Source: Sphingomonas kaistensis (GTDB taxonomy: Bacteria > Pseudomonadota > Alphaproteobacteria > Sphingomonadales > Sphingomonadaceae). From it: a DNA stretch of 64,000 nucleotides. The stretch covers positions 813,001 to 877,000 of the forward strand of contig NZ_JAATJC010000001.1 of the NCBI RefSeq assembly GCF_011927725.1. The letters are read 5' to 3'. Numbering within the stretch: position 1 is the first letter of the stretch; every line of letters starts with the position of its first letter. The notes under the pieces were generated by a model. The model worked only from the letters and a program-made list of their open reading frames with translations. It was not told the origin of the DNA and searched no databases. The position numbers were made by a program, and so were the translations under genes. Below, piece by piece: positions 56,278-64,000 of the stretch.

Positions 56278-59200
56278 ATGGCGGCTGACCCCCGCGTGTC
56301 CGCAGCGATGGCGGATACCTTTTCCCAAGCGCTTGTCGATGGTGCCCTGCCCGGTGAGACCGAGGGGTTCACACCGGACGAGCAGGCCGATGCGGCCGCC
56401 TTTATCGCCGAAGCCGCAGCGGAGCGGCGCCCCGGCGAGATCGCGCTCAAGCTGCAGTCGGTCGGGGGCGAATCCGCCCGCCGGCTGATGCGCCTGGTCA
56501 TCGTCAACGACGACATGCCGTTCCTGGTCGACAGCGTCGCGGCGGTGATCGCCGGCCACGGCCTGACCGTGCGGCGCCTTCTGCACCCGATCGTCAGCGC
56601 GACGCGCGACGGCGAGCGGCTGGTCGCCCTCGGCAAGGGCAATCCGGAATCGATCATCTACGTCGAACTGGACCGTGCCGATGCGCGCGGCCGGCATGAG
56701 CTGGTGCAGGAGATCGAGGCCGTGCTCGCTTCGGTCCGCGCGGCGGTCGGCGACTGGCAGGCGATGCTCGCCACCATGCGTGAGGACGCCCTTCAGATCG
56801 CCCGCTCCGACGCCGAAAGCGGCGCGCTGCTGGACTGGCTTGCAAGCAACAATTTCACCCTGCTCGGCCACAAGCTGATCGCGGCCGACGGTTCGGTCGG
56901 CGAAGGACGCGGCATCCTGTCGGCGGACGGCATCGACCTGTGGAGCAGCGAGGACCTGCGCGGGCTGGTCGACGCGCTGCGTGACGATCATCGCCGGGTG
57001 CTCCTGCTCAAGGCCGACCGCCTGTCGCCGGTGCACCGCCGGGTGCCGCTCGACGTGGTGGTGGTACGCCGCGACGATGGCTCGCTGTCGCTTCACGCCG
57101 GCCTGTGGACCAGCGCCGCACTGCGCTCGTCGCCGGCCGAGATCCCGGTCGTGCGCGGCCGGCTTGCCGAGCTTGACCGCGAGCTTGGCTTTGCCCCGGC
57201 AAGCCATGGCGCGAAGGCGCTTGCCCATGCCATGTCGACCCTGCCGCCCGACCTGCTGATCTCGTTCGGCGAGCGCGAGGTGCGGGCCGCGGCGCTGACC
57301 GCGATGAGCCTTGCCGACCGTCCGCGCCCGGCCCTCTTGCTGCTTCCCGGCGCGCTTCATCGCCACCTGTTCGCCTTCGTCTGGCTGCCGCGCGACGAGC
57401 TCAGCACCACCCGCCGCCTGGCGATCCAGAAGATGATCGAGGAAGCGGTGCTGTCCTCGGTCACCAGCTGGGCGGTCGAGCTTGGCGATGGCGACCTGGC
57501 GCTGATCCGTCTGACCCTCGGCTTTGCCGCCTCGCGCCCGTTGCCCGATGTCGCCAAGCTCGATGAGCATCTGGTCGACATGGTGCGCGGCTGGGCCCCC
57601 GCGGTCGAGGCCGAGCTCGGCGAGCGGGTCGGAAGCGGCCGCGCGATCCGCCTTGCGCTGACCTACCTGCCGGGAGTTCCCGAGGATTACCGCAGCCGCG
57701 CCACCGCCGAGGAAGCGGCGTCCGACATCCTCCGCCTGTGCGCGCTGGAGGGAGCGGACGATCGCGACGTGCGGCTGTACCGCGAAGCCTCGGACCGTCC
57801 GGGCCAGTTGCGCCTCAAGCTCTATCGTTCGGGCGGCCTGGTACCGCTGTCCGAGGCCGTCCCGGTGTTCGAGAACTTCGGCTTCCGCGTGATCGAGGAG
57901 CGCCCCACCGCGCTCGGCGAGGACAGCCGGCTCGGCCACATCCACGACTTCCGACTCGAGCTCGCCGGGGCCGACCCCGACGACCTGCTCGCACGCACCG
58001 ACGTGATCGAGGGCGCGATCGGCGCCGTCCTCCAGCGTCATGCCGAGGATGACGAGTTCAACCAGCTGGTGCTGTTCGCCGGGCTCGATCCGCAGCCGGT
58101 GGTGTGGCTTCGCGCCTGGTTCCGTTACCTGCGCCAGACCGGCGTCGCCTACGGCCTCGTGACCATGGTCGACGCGCTGAAGCGGACCCCGGCCGCGACC
58201 CGCGCTTTGGTCAGCTGGTTCACTGCCGCGCACGACCCGTCCCGCGAAGGCCGCAAGGCAGCGGTCGAGGCCGAGCGCGCTGCGTTCGAGGCCGCACTGA
58301 ACGGGGTCAAGTCGATCGACGACGACCGCATCCTGCGCCTGTTCCGCAGCGTGGTCGAAGCGACGCTCCGGACCAATGCCTTTTCGCCGCAGCCCGACGA
58401 AGCGCTGGCCTTCAAGCTCGATCCGACGCGGATCCCGGGCCTGCCGGCGCCGATCCCCTATCGCGAAATCTGGGTCTACAGCCCGCGGGTCGAGGGCATC
58501 CACCTGCGCGGCGGCCCGGTCGCCCGCGGTGGGCTTCGCTGGTCCGACCGGCGCGACGATTTCCGCACCGAGATCCTCGGCCTGATGAAGGCGCAGCTGG
58601 TCAAGAATGCAGTGATCGTGCCGACCGGCGCCAAGGGCGGCTTCTATCCCAAGCACCTGCCCTCGCCCGCGACCGACCGCGAAGCGTGGCTGGCCGAAGG
58701 GACGGAAAGCTACCGGATCTTCATCCGCTCGCTGCTGTCGGTCACCGACAACATCGTCGAGGGCAAGGTCGTGCACCCGGACGGCGTGGTCGTGCACGAC
58801 GGCGACGATCCCTATTTCGTGGTCGCCGCCGACAAGGGCACCGCGACCTTCTCCGACGTCGCCAACGCCATCGCGCTGGAGCGTGGCTTCTGGCTTGGCG
58901 ATGCGTTCGCCAGCGGCGGGTCCAACGGCTACGACCACAAGGCGATGGGGATCACCGCCAAGGGCGCGTGGATCAGTGTCCAGCGCCACTTCCTGGAAAT
59001 GGGCATCGACATCCAGTCGGAGCCGGTCACGGTGGCGGGTTGCGGCGACATGTCGGGCGACGTGTTCGGCAACGGCATGCTGCTGTCCAAGGCAATCCAG
59101 CTGGTCGCGGCGTTCGACCACCGGCACATCTTCATCGACCCGACCCCTGATCCGGCGACGAGCTGGGAAGAGCGCAACCGCCTGTTCGCGCTGCCGCGGT

Positions 59201-60903
59201 CGAGCTGGGACGATTACGACCGCTCCAGGCTGAGCCCGGGCGCGATGATCGTGCCGCGCAGCCAGAAGGAGATCGTGCTGACCCCGGAGGCGGCTGCCGC
59301 GATCGGCGTCGCACCGGGCGCGTTCGACCCCGCCGGGCTGATCAGCGCGATCCTCAAGGCCCCGGTCGGGCTGATGTGGTTCGGCGGGATCGGCACCTAT
59401 GTGAAATCGCGTGCGCAGGCCAACAGCGCAGTCGGCGATCCAGCCAATGACGCGCTTCGCGTCGACGCCGCCGACCTCCGCGCCAAGGTGCTGGGCGAAG
59501 GCGCCAACCTTGCGATCACGCAGGCCGCGCGGATCGAGTTCAGCGAGCTCGGCGGTCGCTGCAACACCGACTTCATCGACAATTCGGCCGGCGTCGATTG
59601 TTCGGACAATGAGGTCAACATCAAGATCCCGCTCAACCAGGAAATGCTGGAAGGGCGCCTGACGCTGGAAGCGCGCAACGAACTTCTGGCCAGGATGACC
59701 GACGAAGTCGGCGAACTGGTGCTCGACGACAACCGCCGCCAGACGCTGGCGCTGTCGGTCGCCGAGCGGAGCGGTGCGGCCGGGCTTCCGGTTCAGGTCC
59801 GCACGCTGGAACTGCTGGAAGCGGCCGGGCGGCTCGACCGCCGGGTCGAGGGGCTGGAGAGCAGCGACGAACTGCTCCGCCGGGTCGGCGACAATCGCGG
59901 CCTGACCCGTCCGGAGCTGTCGGTCCTGCTCAGCCTCGCCAAGCTCAGCCTGCAGGACGCAGCCGAAGAACTGCGGCTGGCCGAAGAGCCGATGATGCAG
60001 GAGCAACTGCTGGCGGCGTTCCCGGCGCCGCTTCGCGAGGCGCACCGGGAGGCGCTGCTCCGCCACCGGCTCGGCAACGAGATCATCGCCACCAAGGTCG
60101 CCAATCGCTTCGTCAATCGGCTGGGGCCAAGTGTCGCGCTCGACCTGACCGAGGAAGAAGGAAGCTCACTGGCGCAGGTCGTCGCGGCCTTCCTCACCGC
60201 CGAACGGCTGCTCAAGCTCGACCTCCTGTGGCAGCGAATTGAGGATGCGCCGGTCAGCGAAGCGGTCCGGCTCGACCTGTTCGCGATGGCCGCGCAAAGC
60301 GTGCGCAGCCACATGAGCGACATCCTTCGCGCGGCGGGCGGCGAAACCAGCGTGTCCGAACTGGTCGCTTTGCTGGAACCGGGGCTCAACAAGATCGACG
60401 TCGCCGCGCGCTCGATCATCCGTGACGAGGTCAAGGCGCAGGCCGTCGCGTTGCACGGCTCGCTCGAGGCGCTTGGCGCGGGCGATGCGATCGTGCGCGG
60501 GCTGGTCAAGCTGTACGAACTCGACGGCGTGTTCGGTATCGCTGCACTGTCCGAGCGCAAGGAGATCGACGCGCTCGAACTGACCCATGCCTATGTCCGC
60601 ATCGGCGAGGCGCTGGGCATCGACTGGGCGCAGAGCCAGGCGCTGCGGTTGCAGCCGGTCGACCAGTGGGAGCGCTTGCTGGTGGCGGGCCTGCTCAAGG
60701 AGTTCGAGCAGCTTCGGATCGACTGGCTGTCGCGCACCCGCGGCGATGACCCGGTCCAGGCGGTCGAACGCTGGGCCGAGCGGCAGGAGAAGCGGATCGA
60801 GCAGTTCCGCCGCCTGGTCACGCGGGCGCGTGGCGGGGGTGCGGTCAGCGTTCCGATGCTGGCGCAGATCGCGAGCCAGGCTCGGATCCTGCTGTCGCGT
60901 TAG
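56278..60903 (+). CDS. gdhZ: NAD-specific glutamate dehydrogenase, large (GDH180) type
   Basis: 1541 residues. Catabolic oxidative deamination of glutamate to 2-oxoglutarate. N-terminal ACT-like regions (GEIALKLQSVGGESARRLMRL... near 50, MPFLVDSVAAVIAGHGLTVRRLLHP near 80) precede the catalytic core: RGGLRWSDRRDDFRTEILGLMKAQLVKNAVIVPTGAKGGFYPK near 750-790 with the Lys residues of glutamate dehydrogenase, AGCGDMSGDVFGNGMLLS near 919, and NAD-binding GGIGTYVKSRAQANSAVGDPAND near 1035 and KVLGEGANLAITQAARIEF near 1070. ATG 56278 chosen; GTG 56275 is adjacent. The upstream AATGGGAGCG contains the ribosome-binding site. This type is regulated allosterically in Streptomyces and Caulobacter relatives. 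Confidence 0.95.
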   Translation: MAADPRVSAAMADTFSQALVDGALPGETEGFTPDEQADAAAFIAEAAAERRPGEIALKLQSVGGESARRLMRLVIVNDDMPFLVDSVAAVIAGHGLTVRRLLHPIVSATRDGERLVALGKGNPESIIYVELDRADARGRHELVQEIEAVLASVRAAVGDWQAMLATMREDALQIARSDAESGALLDWLASNNFTLLGHKLIAADGSVGEGRGILSADGIDLWSSEDLRGLVDALRDDHRRVLLLKADRLSPVHRRVPLDVVVVRRDDGSLSLHAGLWTSAALRSSPAEIPVVRGRLAELDRELGFAPASHGAKALAHAMSTLPPDLLISFGEREVRAAALTAMSLADRPRPALLLLPGALHRHLFAFVWLPRDELSTTRRLAIQKMIEEAVLSSVTSWAVELGDGDLALIRLTLGFAASRPLPDVAKLDEHLVDMVRGWAPAVEAELGERVGSGRAIRLALTYLPGVPEDYRSRATAEEAASDILRLCALEGADDRDVRLYREASDRPGQLRLKLYRSGGLVPLSEAVPVFENFGFRVIEERPTALGEDSRLGHIHDFRLELAGADPDDLLARTDVIEGAIGAVLQRHAEDDEFNQLVLFAGLDPQPVVWLRAWFRYLRQTGVAYGLVTMVDALKRTPAATRALVSWFTAAHDPSREGRKAAVEAERAAFEAALNGVKSIDDDRILRLFRSVVEATLRTNAFSPQPDEALAFKLDPTRIPGLPAPIPYREIWVYSPRVEGIHLRGGPVARGGLRWSDRRDDFRTEILGLMKAQLVKNAVIVPTGAKGGFYPKHLPSPATDREAWLAEGTESYRIFIRSLLSVTDNIVEGKVVHPDGVVVHDGDDPYFVVAADKGTATFSDVANAIALERGFWLGDAFASGGSNGYDHKAMGITAKGAWISVQRHFLEMGIDIQSEPVTVAGCGDMSGDVFGNGMLLSKAIQLVAAFDHRHIFIDPTPDPATSWEERNRLFALPRSSWDDYDRSRLSPGAMIVPRSQKEIVLTPEAAAAIGVAPGAFDPAGLISAILKAPVGLMWFGGIGTYVKSRAQANSAVGDPANDALRVDAADLRAKVLGEGANLAITQAARIEFSELGGRCNTDFIDNSAGVDCSDNEVNIKIPLNQEMLEGRLTLEARNELLARMTDEVGELVLDDNRRQTLALSVAERSGAAGLPVQVRTLELLEAAGRLDRRVEGLESSDELLRRVGDNRGLTRPELSVLLSLAKLSLQDAAEELRLAEEPMMQEQLLAAFPAPLREAHREALLRHRLGNEIIATKVANRFVNRLGPSVALDLTEEEGSSLAQVVAAFLTAERLLKLDLLWQRIEDAPVSEAVRLDLFAMAAQSVRSHMSDILRAAGGETSVSELVALLEPGLNKIDVAARSIIRDEVKAQAVALHGSLEALGAGDAIVRGLVKLYELDGVFGIAALSERKEIDALELTHAYVRIGEALGIDWAQSQALRLQPVDQWERLLVAGLLKEFEQLRIDWLSRTRGDDPVQAVERWAERQEKRIEQFRRLVTRARGGGAVSVPMLAQIASQARILLSR

Positions 60904-60911
60904 GGTCGGCC

Positions 60912-61763
60912 ATGCGGATCGCGATGCTCACCCCGGCGCCCGATTATGGGGCCGACTTCGATTGGGCGTTCGACAACCAGGCCGATGCGCTCAGGGCGGC
61001 GGGCGCCGACGTGGTGGGTATTCCGTGGACCGGGTTCGAGGGACCTGCCGGGTTCGACCTGGTGCTTCCGCTGGTCGCATGGGGCTATCACCTGCGCCAT
61101 GCCGAATGGCTCGCCTTCCTCGACCGGGCGGAGGCGGAAGGCTGGCCGATGCTCAACCCGCCGCGGCTGCTGCGCTGGAACAGCGACAAGGCCTATCTGC
61201 GCGAACTGGAGGCGAAAGGCATCGCCGCGGTGCCGACGCTTGAGGTCGACCATCTGAACGAGGCCGCGCTGGCGGCGGCGCACGGCGTGCTCGGCGCGGC
61301 CGAGGTAGTGATCAAGCCGCCGGTGTCGGCCGGGGCGTGGGGCACGTTCCGGCTGAAACCGGGCGAGCCGGTGCCGGACGAGGTGCACGGCGCCCGGATG
61401 CTGGTCCAGCCATGGCTCGGTTCGGTGGTCGAGGAAGGCGAATATAGCCTGATCCTGCTCGGCGGACGCTTTTCGCATTGCGTCGCCAAGCGACCAAGGG
61501 CGGGCGATTTCCGGGTCCAGCCCTATCATGGCGGAACCACGCAGGCCGCCGCGCTTCCGGACGGTGCACTGGCCCTGGCCGAGGCCGCGCTGGCCGAAGC
61601 CCCCGCCGCTGCCACCTATGCGCGGGTCGACCTCATCCGCGGCACCACCGGCGAACTGCAGCTGATGGAACTCGAACTTATCGAGCCCGCGCTGTTCCTG
61701 GAGTGCGAACCCGGCAGCTCCGCGCGCTTCGCCGCCGCGATCCTGCAGGGCGCCGCCCGCTAG
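60912..61763 (+). CDS. ATP-grasp protein
   Basis: 283 residues. A first domain (about 1-90) with MRIAMLTPAPDYGADFDWAFDNQADALRAAGADVVGIPW and LVLPLVAWGYHLRHAEWLAFL, then an ATP-grasp module: LNPPRLLRWNSDKAYLRELEAKGIAAVPT near 94, EVVIKPPVSAGAWGTFRL near 132 (the K and nucleotide-binding loop) and YARVDLIRGTTGELQLMELELIEPALFL near 235-262 (Mg2+-binding MELELIEP). This architecture is close to RimK-like and glutathione-synthetase-like ligases. Starts nine bases after the GDH stop. Substrate unknown. Confidence 0.8.
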   Translation: MRIAMLTPAPDYGADFDWAFDNQADALRAAGADVVGIPWTGFEGPAGFDLVLPLVAWGYHLRHAEWLAFLDRAEAEGWPMLNPPRLLRWNSDKAYLRELEAKGIAAVPTLEVDHLNEAALAAAHGVLGAAEVVIKPPVSAGAWGTFRLKPGEPVPDEVHGARMLVQPWLGSVVEEGEYSLILLGGRFSHCVAKRPRAGDFRVQPYHGGTTQAAALPDGALALAEAALAEAPAAATYARVDLIRGTTGELQLMELELIEPALFLECEPGSSARFAAAILQGAAR

Positions 61764-61764
61764 C

Positions 61765-62007
61765 TCAGTCCCCGAGCGCGCGCCCGAACAGCCATTGCCG
61801 AAGCGCGCTGGTAAGGTTAGGCGGCTCCTTGACCCTGAGGCGAGCCTCGTCGACCTCCGCCACCAGGGCATTCACCGGCATGGCGGAATCCCGCGCGGCG
61901 ATCTCCAGCGCACGCCAGAACAGAGGCTCGAGGCTGATGCTGGTCTGGTGCCCGCGGATGAGCACGCTACGCTTCACTGGCGGCGAGTAGGTGAGGATCT
62001 CGTTCAC
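61765..62007 (-). CDS. Ribbon-helix-helix domain protein
   Basis: 80 residues. VKRSVLIRGHQTSISLEPLFWRALEIAARDSAMPVNALVAEVDEAR matches the RHH_4 family of ribbon-helix-helix DNA-binding proteins, with the beta-strand motif KRSVLIRGHQTSISL and two helices; the tail is PPNLTSALRQWLF. Its stop is one base after the ATP-grasp stop on the other strand, so the genes converge. Could be a repressor; target unknown. Confidence 0.8.
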   Translation of the reverse strand: MNEILTYSPPVKRSVLIRGHQTSISLEPLFWRALEIAARDSAMPVNALVAEVDEARLRVKEPPNLTSALRQWLFGRALGD

Positions 62008-62052
62008 AAGTCCTAGATGTGAGCGGCAGGAGCGACGGACAAGGGCAAAGGG

Positions 62053-63078
62053 TCAGGCCGACCCGCCCTCGCGAGCGGCGGCACGGCCGAGGCCAAGCAC
62101 CCCCACCACCACGTCCTTGACGTGCGCGCCGACCCAGTGGCGCCGCTCGGCATGATCGCGGTGGAAGCTGCGGTAGGCGGCCGCGCGGGTGCCGACCGAG
62201 GGTGCGTCGAAGATCGCGGCCCGGGCGCGCCAGTGCTCGCTCCGCTGACCGAAGCGGACCGCGGCGAGGCTGGCGGCCTGCTGGAACGGTCCCGGCTGCT
62301 GCGCAGCCTCCGCCATGAGGGACGCCATCTCGCCATTGATCAGGCCCTGTGCGCGATATTCCTCGATCGGTACGTGAGCGAGGCCGAGCAGGCTCCGCCG
62401 CGACGGCGGGCGCGCGCTGACGGTCGCGGCGCCGCCGTGCTGGCGGTAAAGGAGAAGGGGCTGCTTCAGCCACGACACGCGGCCGAACGCCGCCGCCAGC
62501 ATGTAGATCCAGGTGTCGTGGGACAACGGCTTGCCGCGCCCGTTGGGCTGCCCCGGCCGGACTTCGCGCGGGACGAGGCGGAGCAGTTCGCGGCGGAACA
62601 CCATGCTGTTCCCCCATCCGGTGGCATAAGGGTCGAGCTCCAGCGCTTGGTGAACGGCGTCGCGTTCGATGCCCTGATCCCATTCGAAGCCGGTCGGCCG
62701 AAGCAGCTCGTCGGTCACCGTCAGCGTGTGCAGCGACAGCATGCTGTCGTCGGCCTCCACCCGGCCGGCGCCGAGCTCCAGCTTGCGTGGCAGCCATACG
62801 TCGTCTTGATCGCAGAAGGCGATCAGCTGGTGGCTGCTCTGCTCGGCCGCGAACAGGAAGTTGTCGGAGAAGCCGAGGCGTTCGGACTTGGGCGCGATGA
62901 CCACCGGGAAGGGCGCGCCGGCGGCGAACGCCTTCACGATCTCGAGGGTGGCATCGGTCGAGCCGTCGTCGCTGATCACCAGCTCGTCCGGAAGCCGGGT
63001 CTGGCCGGCCAGGCTCGCCAGTTGTTCGGCGATAAAGGCCGCGCCATTGTATGTCGCCAGCGCGACCGACAGCTTCAT
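62053..63078 (-). CDS. Family 2 glycosyltransferase
   Basis: 341 residues. GT-A fold: LSVALATYNGAAFIAEQLASLAGQTRLPDELVISDDGSTDAT near 3-45 with nucleotide-sugar-binding, DDGSTD, CDQDDVWLPRKLE near 87 containing the DxD-like motif (DQDD), and GWGNSMVFRRELLR near 155. Family 2 enzymes build polysaccharide; a rhamnosyl- or galactosyl-type transferase of surface glycans is common in sphingomonads, but the specificity cannot be read. No further glycan genes lie in the window. Start ATG 63078. Confidence 0.9.
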   Translation of the reverse strand: MKLSVALATYNGAAFIAEQLASLAGQTRLPDELVISDDGSTDATLEIVKAFAAGAPFPVVIAPKSERLGFSDNFLFAAEQSSHQLIAFCDQDDVWLPRKLELGAGRVEADDSMLSLHTLTVTDELLRPTGFEWDQGIERDAVHQALELDPYATGWGNSMVFRRELLRLVPREVRPGQPNGRGKPLSHDTWIYMLAAAFGRVSWLKQPLLLYRQHGGAATVSARPPSRRSLLGLAHVPIEEYRAQGLINGEMASLMAEAAQQPGPFQQAASLAAVRFGQRSEHWRARAAIFDAPSVGTRAAAYRSFHRDHAERRHWVGAHVKDVVVGVLGLGRAAAREGGSA

Positions 63079-63104
63079 TCTGGCTCTCCGATCATCAGGC
63101 TTCG

Positions 63105-63827
63105 TCAGTACATGTGCTGTCCGCCGTTGATGGACAAGGTCGACCCCGTCACGAACCCGGCGTTTTCATCGACCAGGAAGGCGACTCCCCGCGCGATTTC
63201 GTCGGCCCGTCCCAACCGGTTGACGGGAATGCGGGCGACGATCTTGCCCAGCACGTCCTCGGGAACGGCAGCGACCATGTCGGTGTCGATGTAGCCGGGC
63301 GCGATCGCGTTTACGGTGATCCCGGCCCGCGCGCCTTCCTGCGCAAGCGCCTTGGTGAAGCCATGGATGCCCGATTTTGCGGCGGCATAATTGACCTGGC
63401 CGTACTGCCCGGCCTGGCCGTTGATCGAGCCGATGTTGACGATCCGGCCGTAGCCGCGGCCGACCATTCCGTCCCACACCGCCTTGGCCATGTTGAAGCA
63501 ACCGCCAAGGTTGGTGTCGATGACCTCCTGCCACTTGGCATGGTCCATCCGCTTCATGGTGGTGTCGCGGGTAATGCCGGCATTGTTGACCAGCACGGAC
63601 ACCGCCCCAAGCGCTTCCTCGACCTGGCGGACCCCGGCGAGGCAGGCGTCGTGGTCGCTGACGTCCCACTTGAAGGCCTGGATCCCGGTGCGATCGGTGA
63701 AGGCCTTCGCCCGTTCCTCGTTACCGGCATAATTGGCGGCGACGGTCATTCCCGCCTCCTGCAGTGCAACGCTGATCGCCTCGCCGATCCCGCGCGTGCC
63801 GCCGGTCACGATTGCCACTCTCGCCAT
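63105..63827 (-). CDS. phaB: Acetoacetyl-CoA reductase (PHA pathway)
   Basis: 240 residues, short-chain dehydrogenase. NADPH motif VAIVTGGTRGIGEAIS (Gly-rich loop, residues 5-20), NNAGITRDTTM near 87, catalytic Ser near 139 in IVNIGSINGQAGQYGQVNYAAAKSG with the YxxxK Tyr and Lys near 152 and 156, and GFTKALAQEGARAGITVNAIAPGYIDTDM near 160-188. This closely resembles PhaB/PhbB (NADPH-dependent acetoacetyl-CoA reductase) of polyhydroxybutyrate synthesis; FabG is the alternative. The PHA-system protein at 45179 supports the PHA role. Confidence 0.9.
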   Translation of the reverse strand: MARVAIVTGGTRGIGEAISVALQEAGMTVAANYAGNEERAKAFTDRTGIQAFKWDVSDHDACLAGVRQVEEALGAVSVLVNNAGITRDTTMKRMDHAKWQEVIDTNLGGCFNMAKAVWDGMVGRGYGRIVNIGSINGQAGQYGQVNYAAAKSGIHGFTKALAQEGARAGITVNAIAPGYIDTDMVAAVPEDVLGKIVARIPVNRLGRADEIARGVAFLVDENAGFVTGSTLSINGGQHMY

Positions 63828-63857
63828 ATGAACTCTCCTCCAACCTCGCGGGGGAGC

Positions 63858-64000
63858 CTAGGCAGGCGCAATCCACCCCGCAAGCTCGCGGCGGATCAGC
63901 GCGTCGAGCATTGTCATGCCTTCGTCGCGGTCGTTGAGGCAGTCGAGCCGGGCGAAGTGGGTTCCGCCGGCGCCTTCGAACTCCTCCTTGCCGCGGATTC
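63858..64000 (-). CDS. C-terminal fragment of an unidentified protein (5' end outside window)
   Basis: 46 codons plus stop are visible, ending in the right edge of the window. Residues read IRGKEEFEGAGGTHFARLDCLNDRDE-type sequence, then GMTMLDALIRRELAGWIAPA. The ribosome-binding site of phaB overlaps its 3' flank (30 bases before the phaB start). I do not recognise the family. It is on the same strand as phaB and directly upstream, so it may be in its operon. Confidence 0.55.
   Translation of the reverse strand, partial: IRGKEEFEGAGGTHFARLDCLNDRDEGMTMLDALIRRELAGWIAPA

Noticed and set aside
56257..60066. 1269-codon minus-strand frame opposite the NAD-GDH gene
   Set aside because: Composition is that of a shadow frame; the plus strand has a complete dehydrogenase.

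Overview
This window looks like chromosome from a GC-rich alphaproteobacterium of the Sphingomonadaceae (Sphingomonas or Sphingomicrobium type). The reasons are the gene content and its order: the block infA-maf-short RNase E/G-yacG, a cobS-cobT pair with no other cobalamin genes, nusB-thiL followed by a H+-pyrophosphatase, a very large NAD-glutamate dehydrogenase, a large TonB-dependent receptor beside a TPR/aspartyl-hydroxylase protein, and promoter matches to the alphaproteobacterial EcfG and RpoH types. No insertion sequence, prophage, CRISPR array or rRNA was seen. Two tRNA genes are present (Phe-GAA and Pro-CGG). Genes are tightly packed, many overlap by 4 bases, and no gene-free stretch exceeds 300 bases.

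Layout. 1-4.3 kb: the 5' part of a two-domain M16 peptidase (minus strand), then a coupled DHH phosphoesterase and UvsE-type UV endonuclease. 4.4-7.0 kb: two tandem paralogous RTX calcium-binding proteins. 7.0-10.5 kb: tRNA-Phe and yacG, short RNase E/G, maf, infA and a CorC-type CBS membrane protein (minus strand). 10.6-13.6 kb: OmpA-type lipoprotein, tadA, a small anchored protein, rpmB and an esterase-like phytase-fold protein. 13.7-16.6 kb: cobT and cobS. 16.6-21.9 kb: an HxlR-type regulator divergent from an eight-gene operon of glyoxalase-fold, DUF1428, RibD/DHFR-fold and GST proteins, probably for electrophile or xenobiotic detoxification. 22-27.5 kb: SIMPL lipoprotein, J-domain protein, bolA, pirin, a secreted protein, an epoxide-hydrolase-like enzyme, nusB and thiL. 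27.5-31.3 kb: K+-independent H+-pyrophosphatase and a soluble globin-coupled chemoreceptor.

31.3-35.8 kb: purD leads a coupled chain of three small envelope genes and overlaps xseA head to head; DUF2093 and a secreted protein follow. 36-41.6 kb: TonB-dependent receptor, a sulfotransferase-like protein and a TPR/aspartyl-hydroxylase protein, a plausible functional module. 41.6-45.1 kb: clpB, with a perfect 20-bp palindrome inside a putative heat-shock promoter, and an M15-like periplasmic protein. 45.2-51.4 kb: PHA-granule protein, ferredoxin-NADP reductase, tRNA-Pro, an amidase-like protein, an S10 peptidase and a GDSL autotransporter. 51.4-54.3 kb: homogentisate catabolism (hmgA-fahA-GNAT). 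54.3-61.8 kb: a small membrane protein behind an EcfG promoter match, a KTSC protein, a PAS-like protein, the giant NAD-GDH and an ATP-grasp protein. 61.8-64 kb: RHH protein, family 2 glycosyltransferase, phaB and the end of one more gene.

All identifications come from reading translated sequence and recognising motifs. No database search was run.
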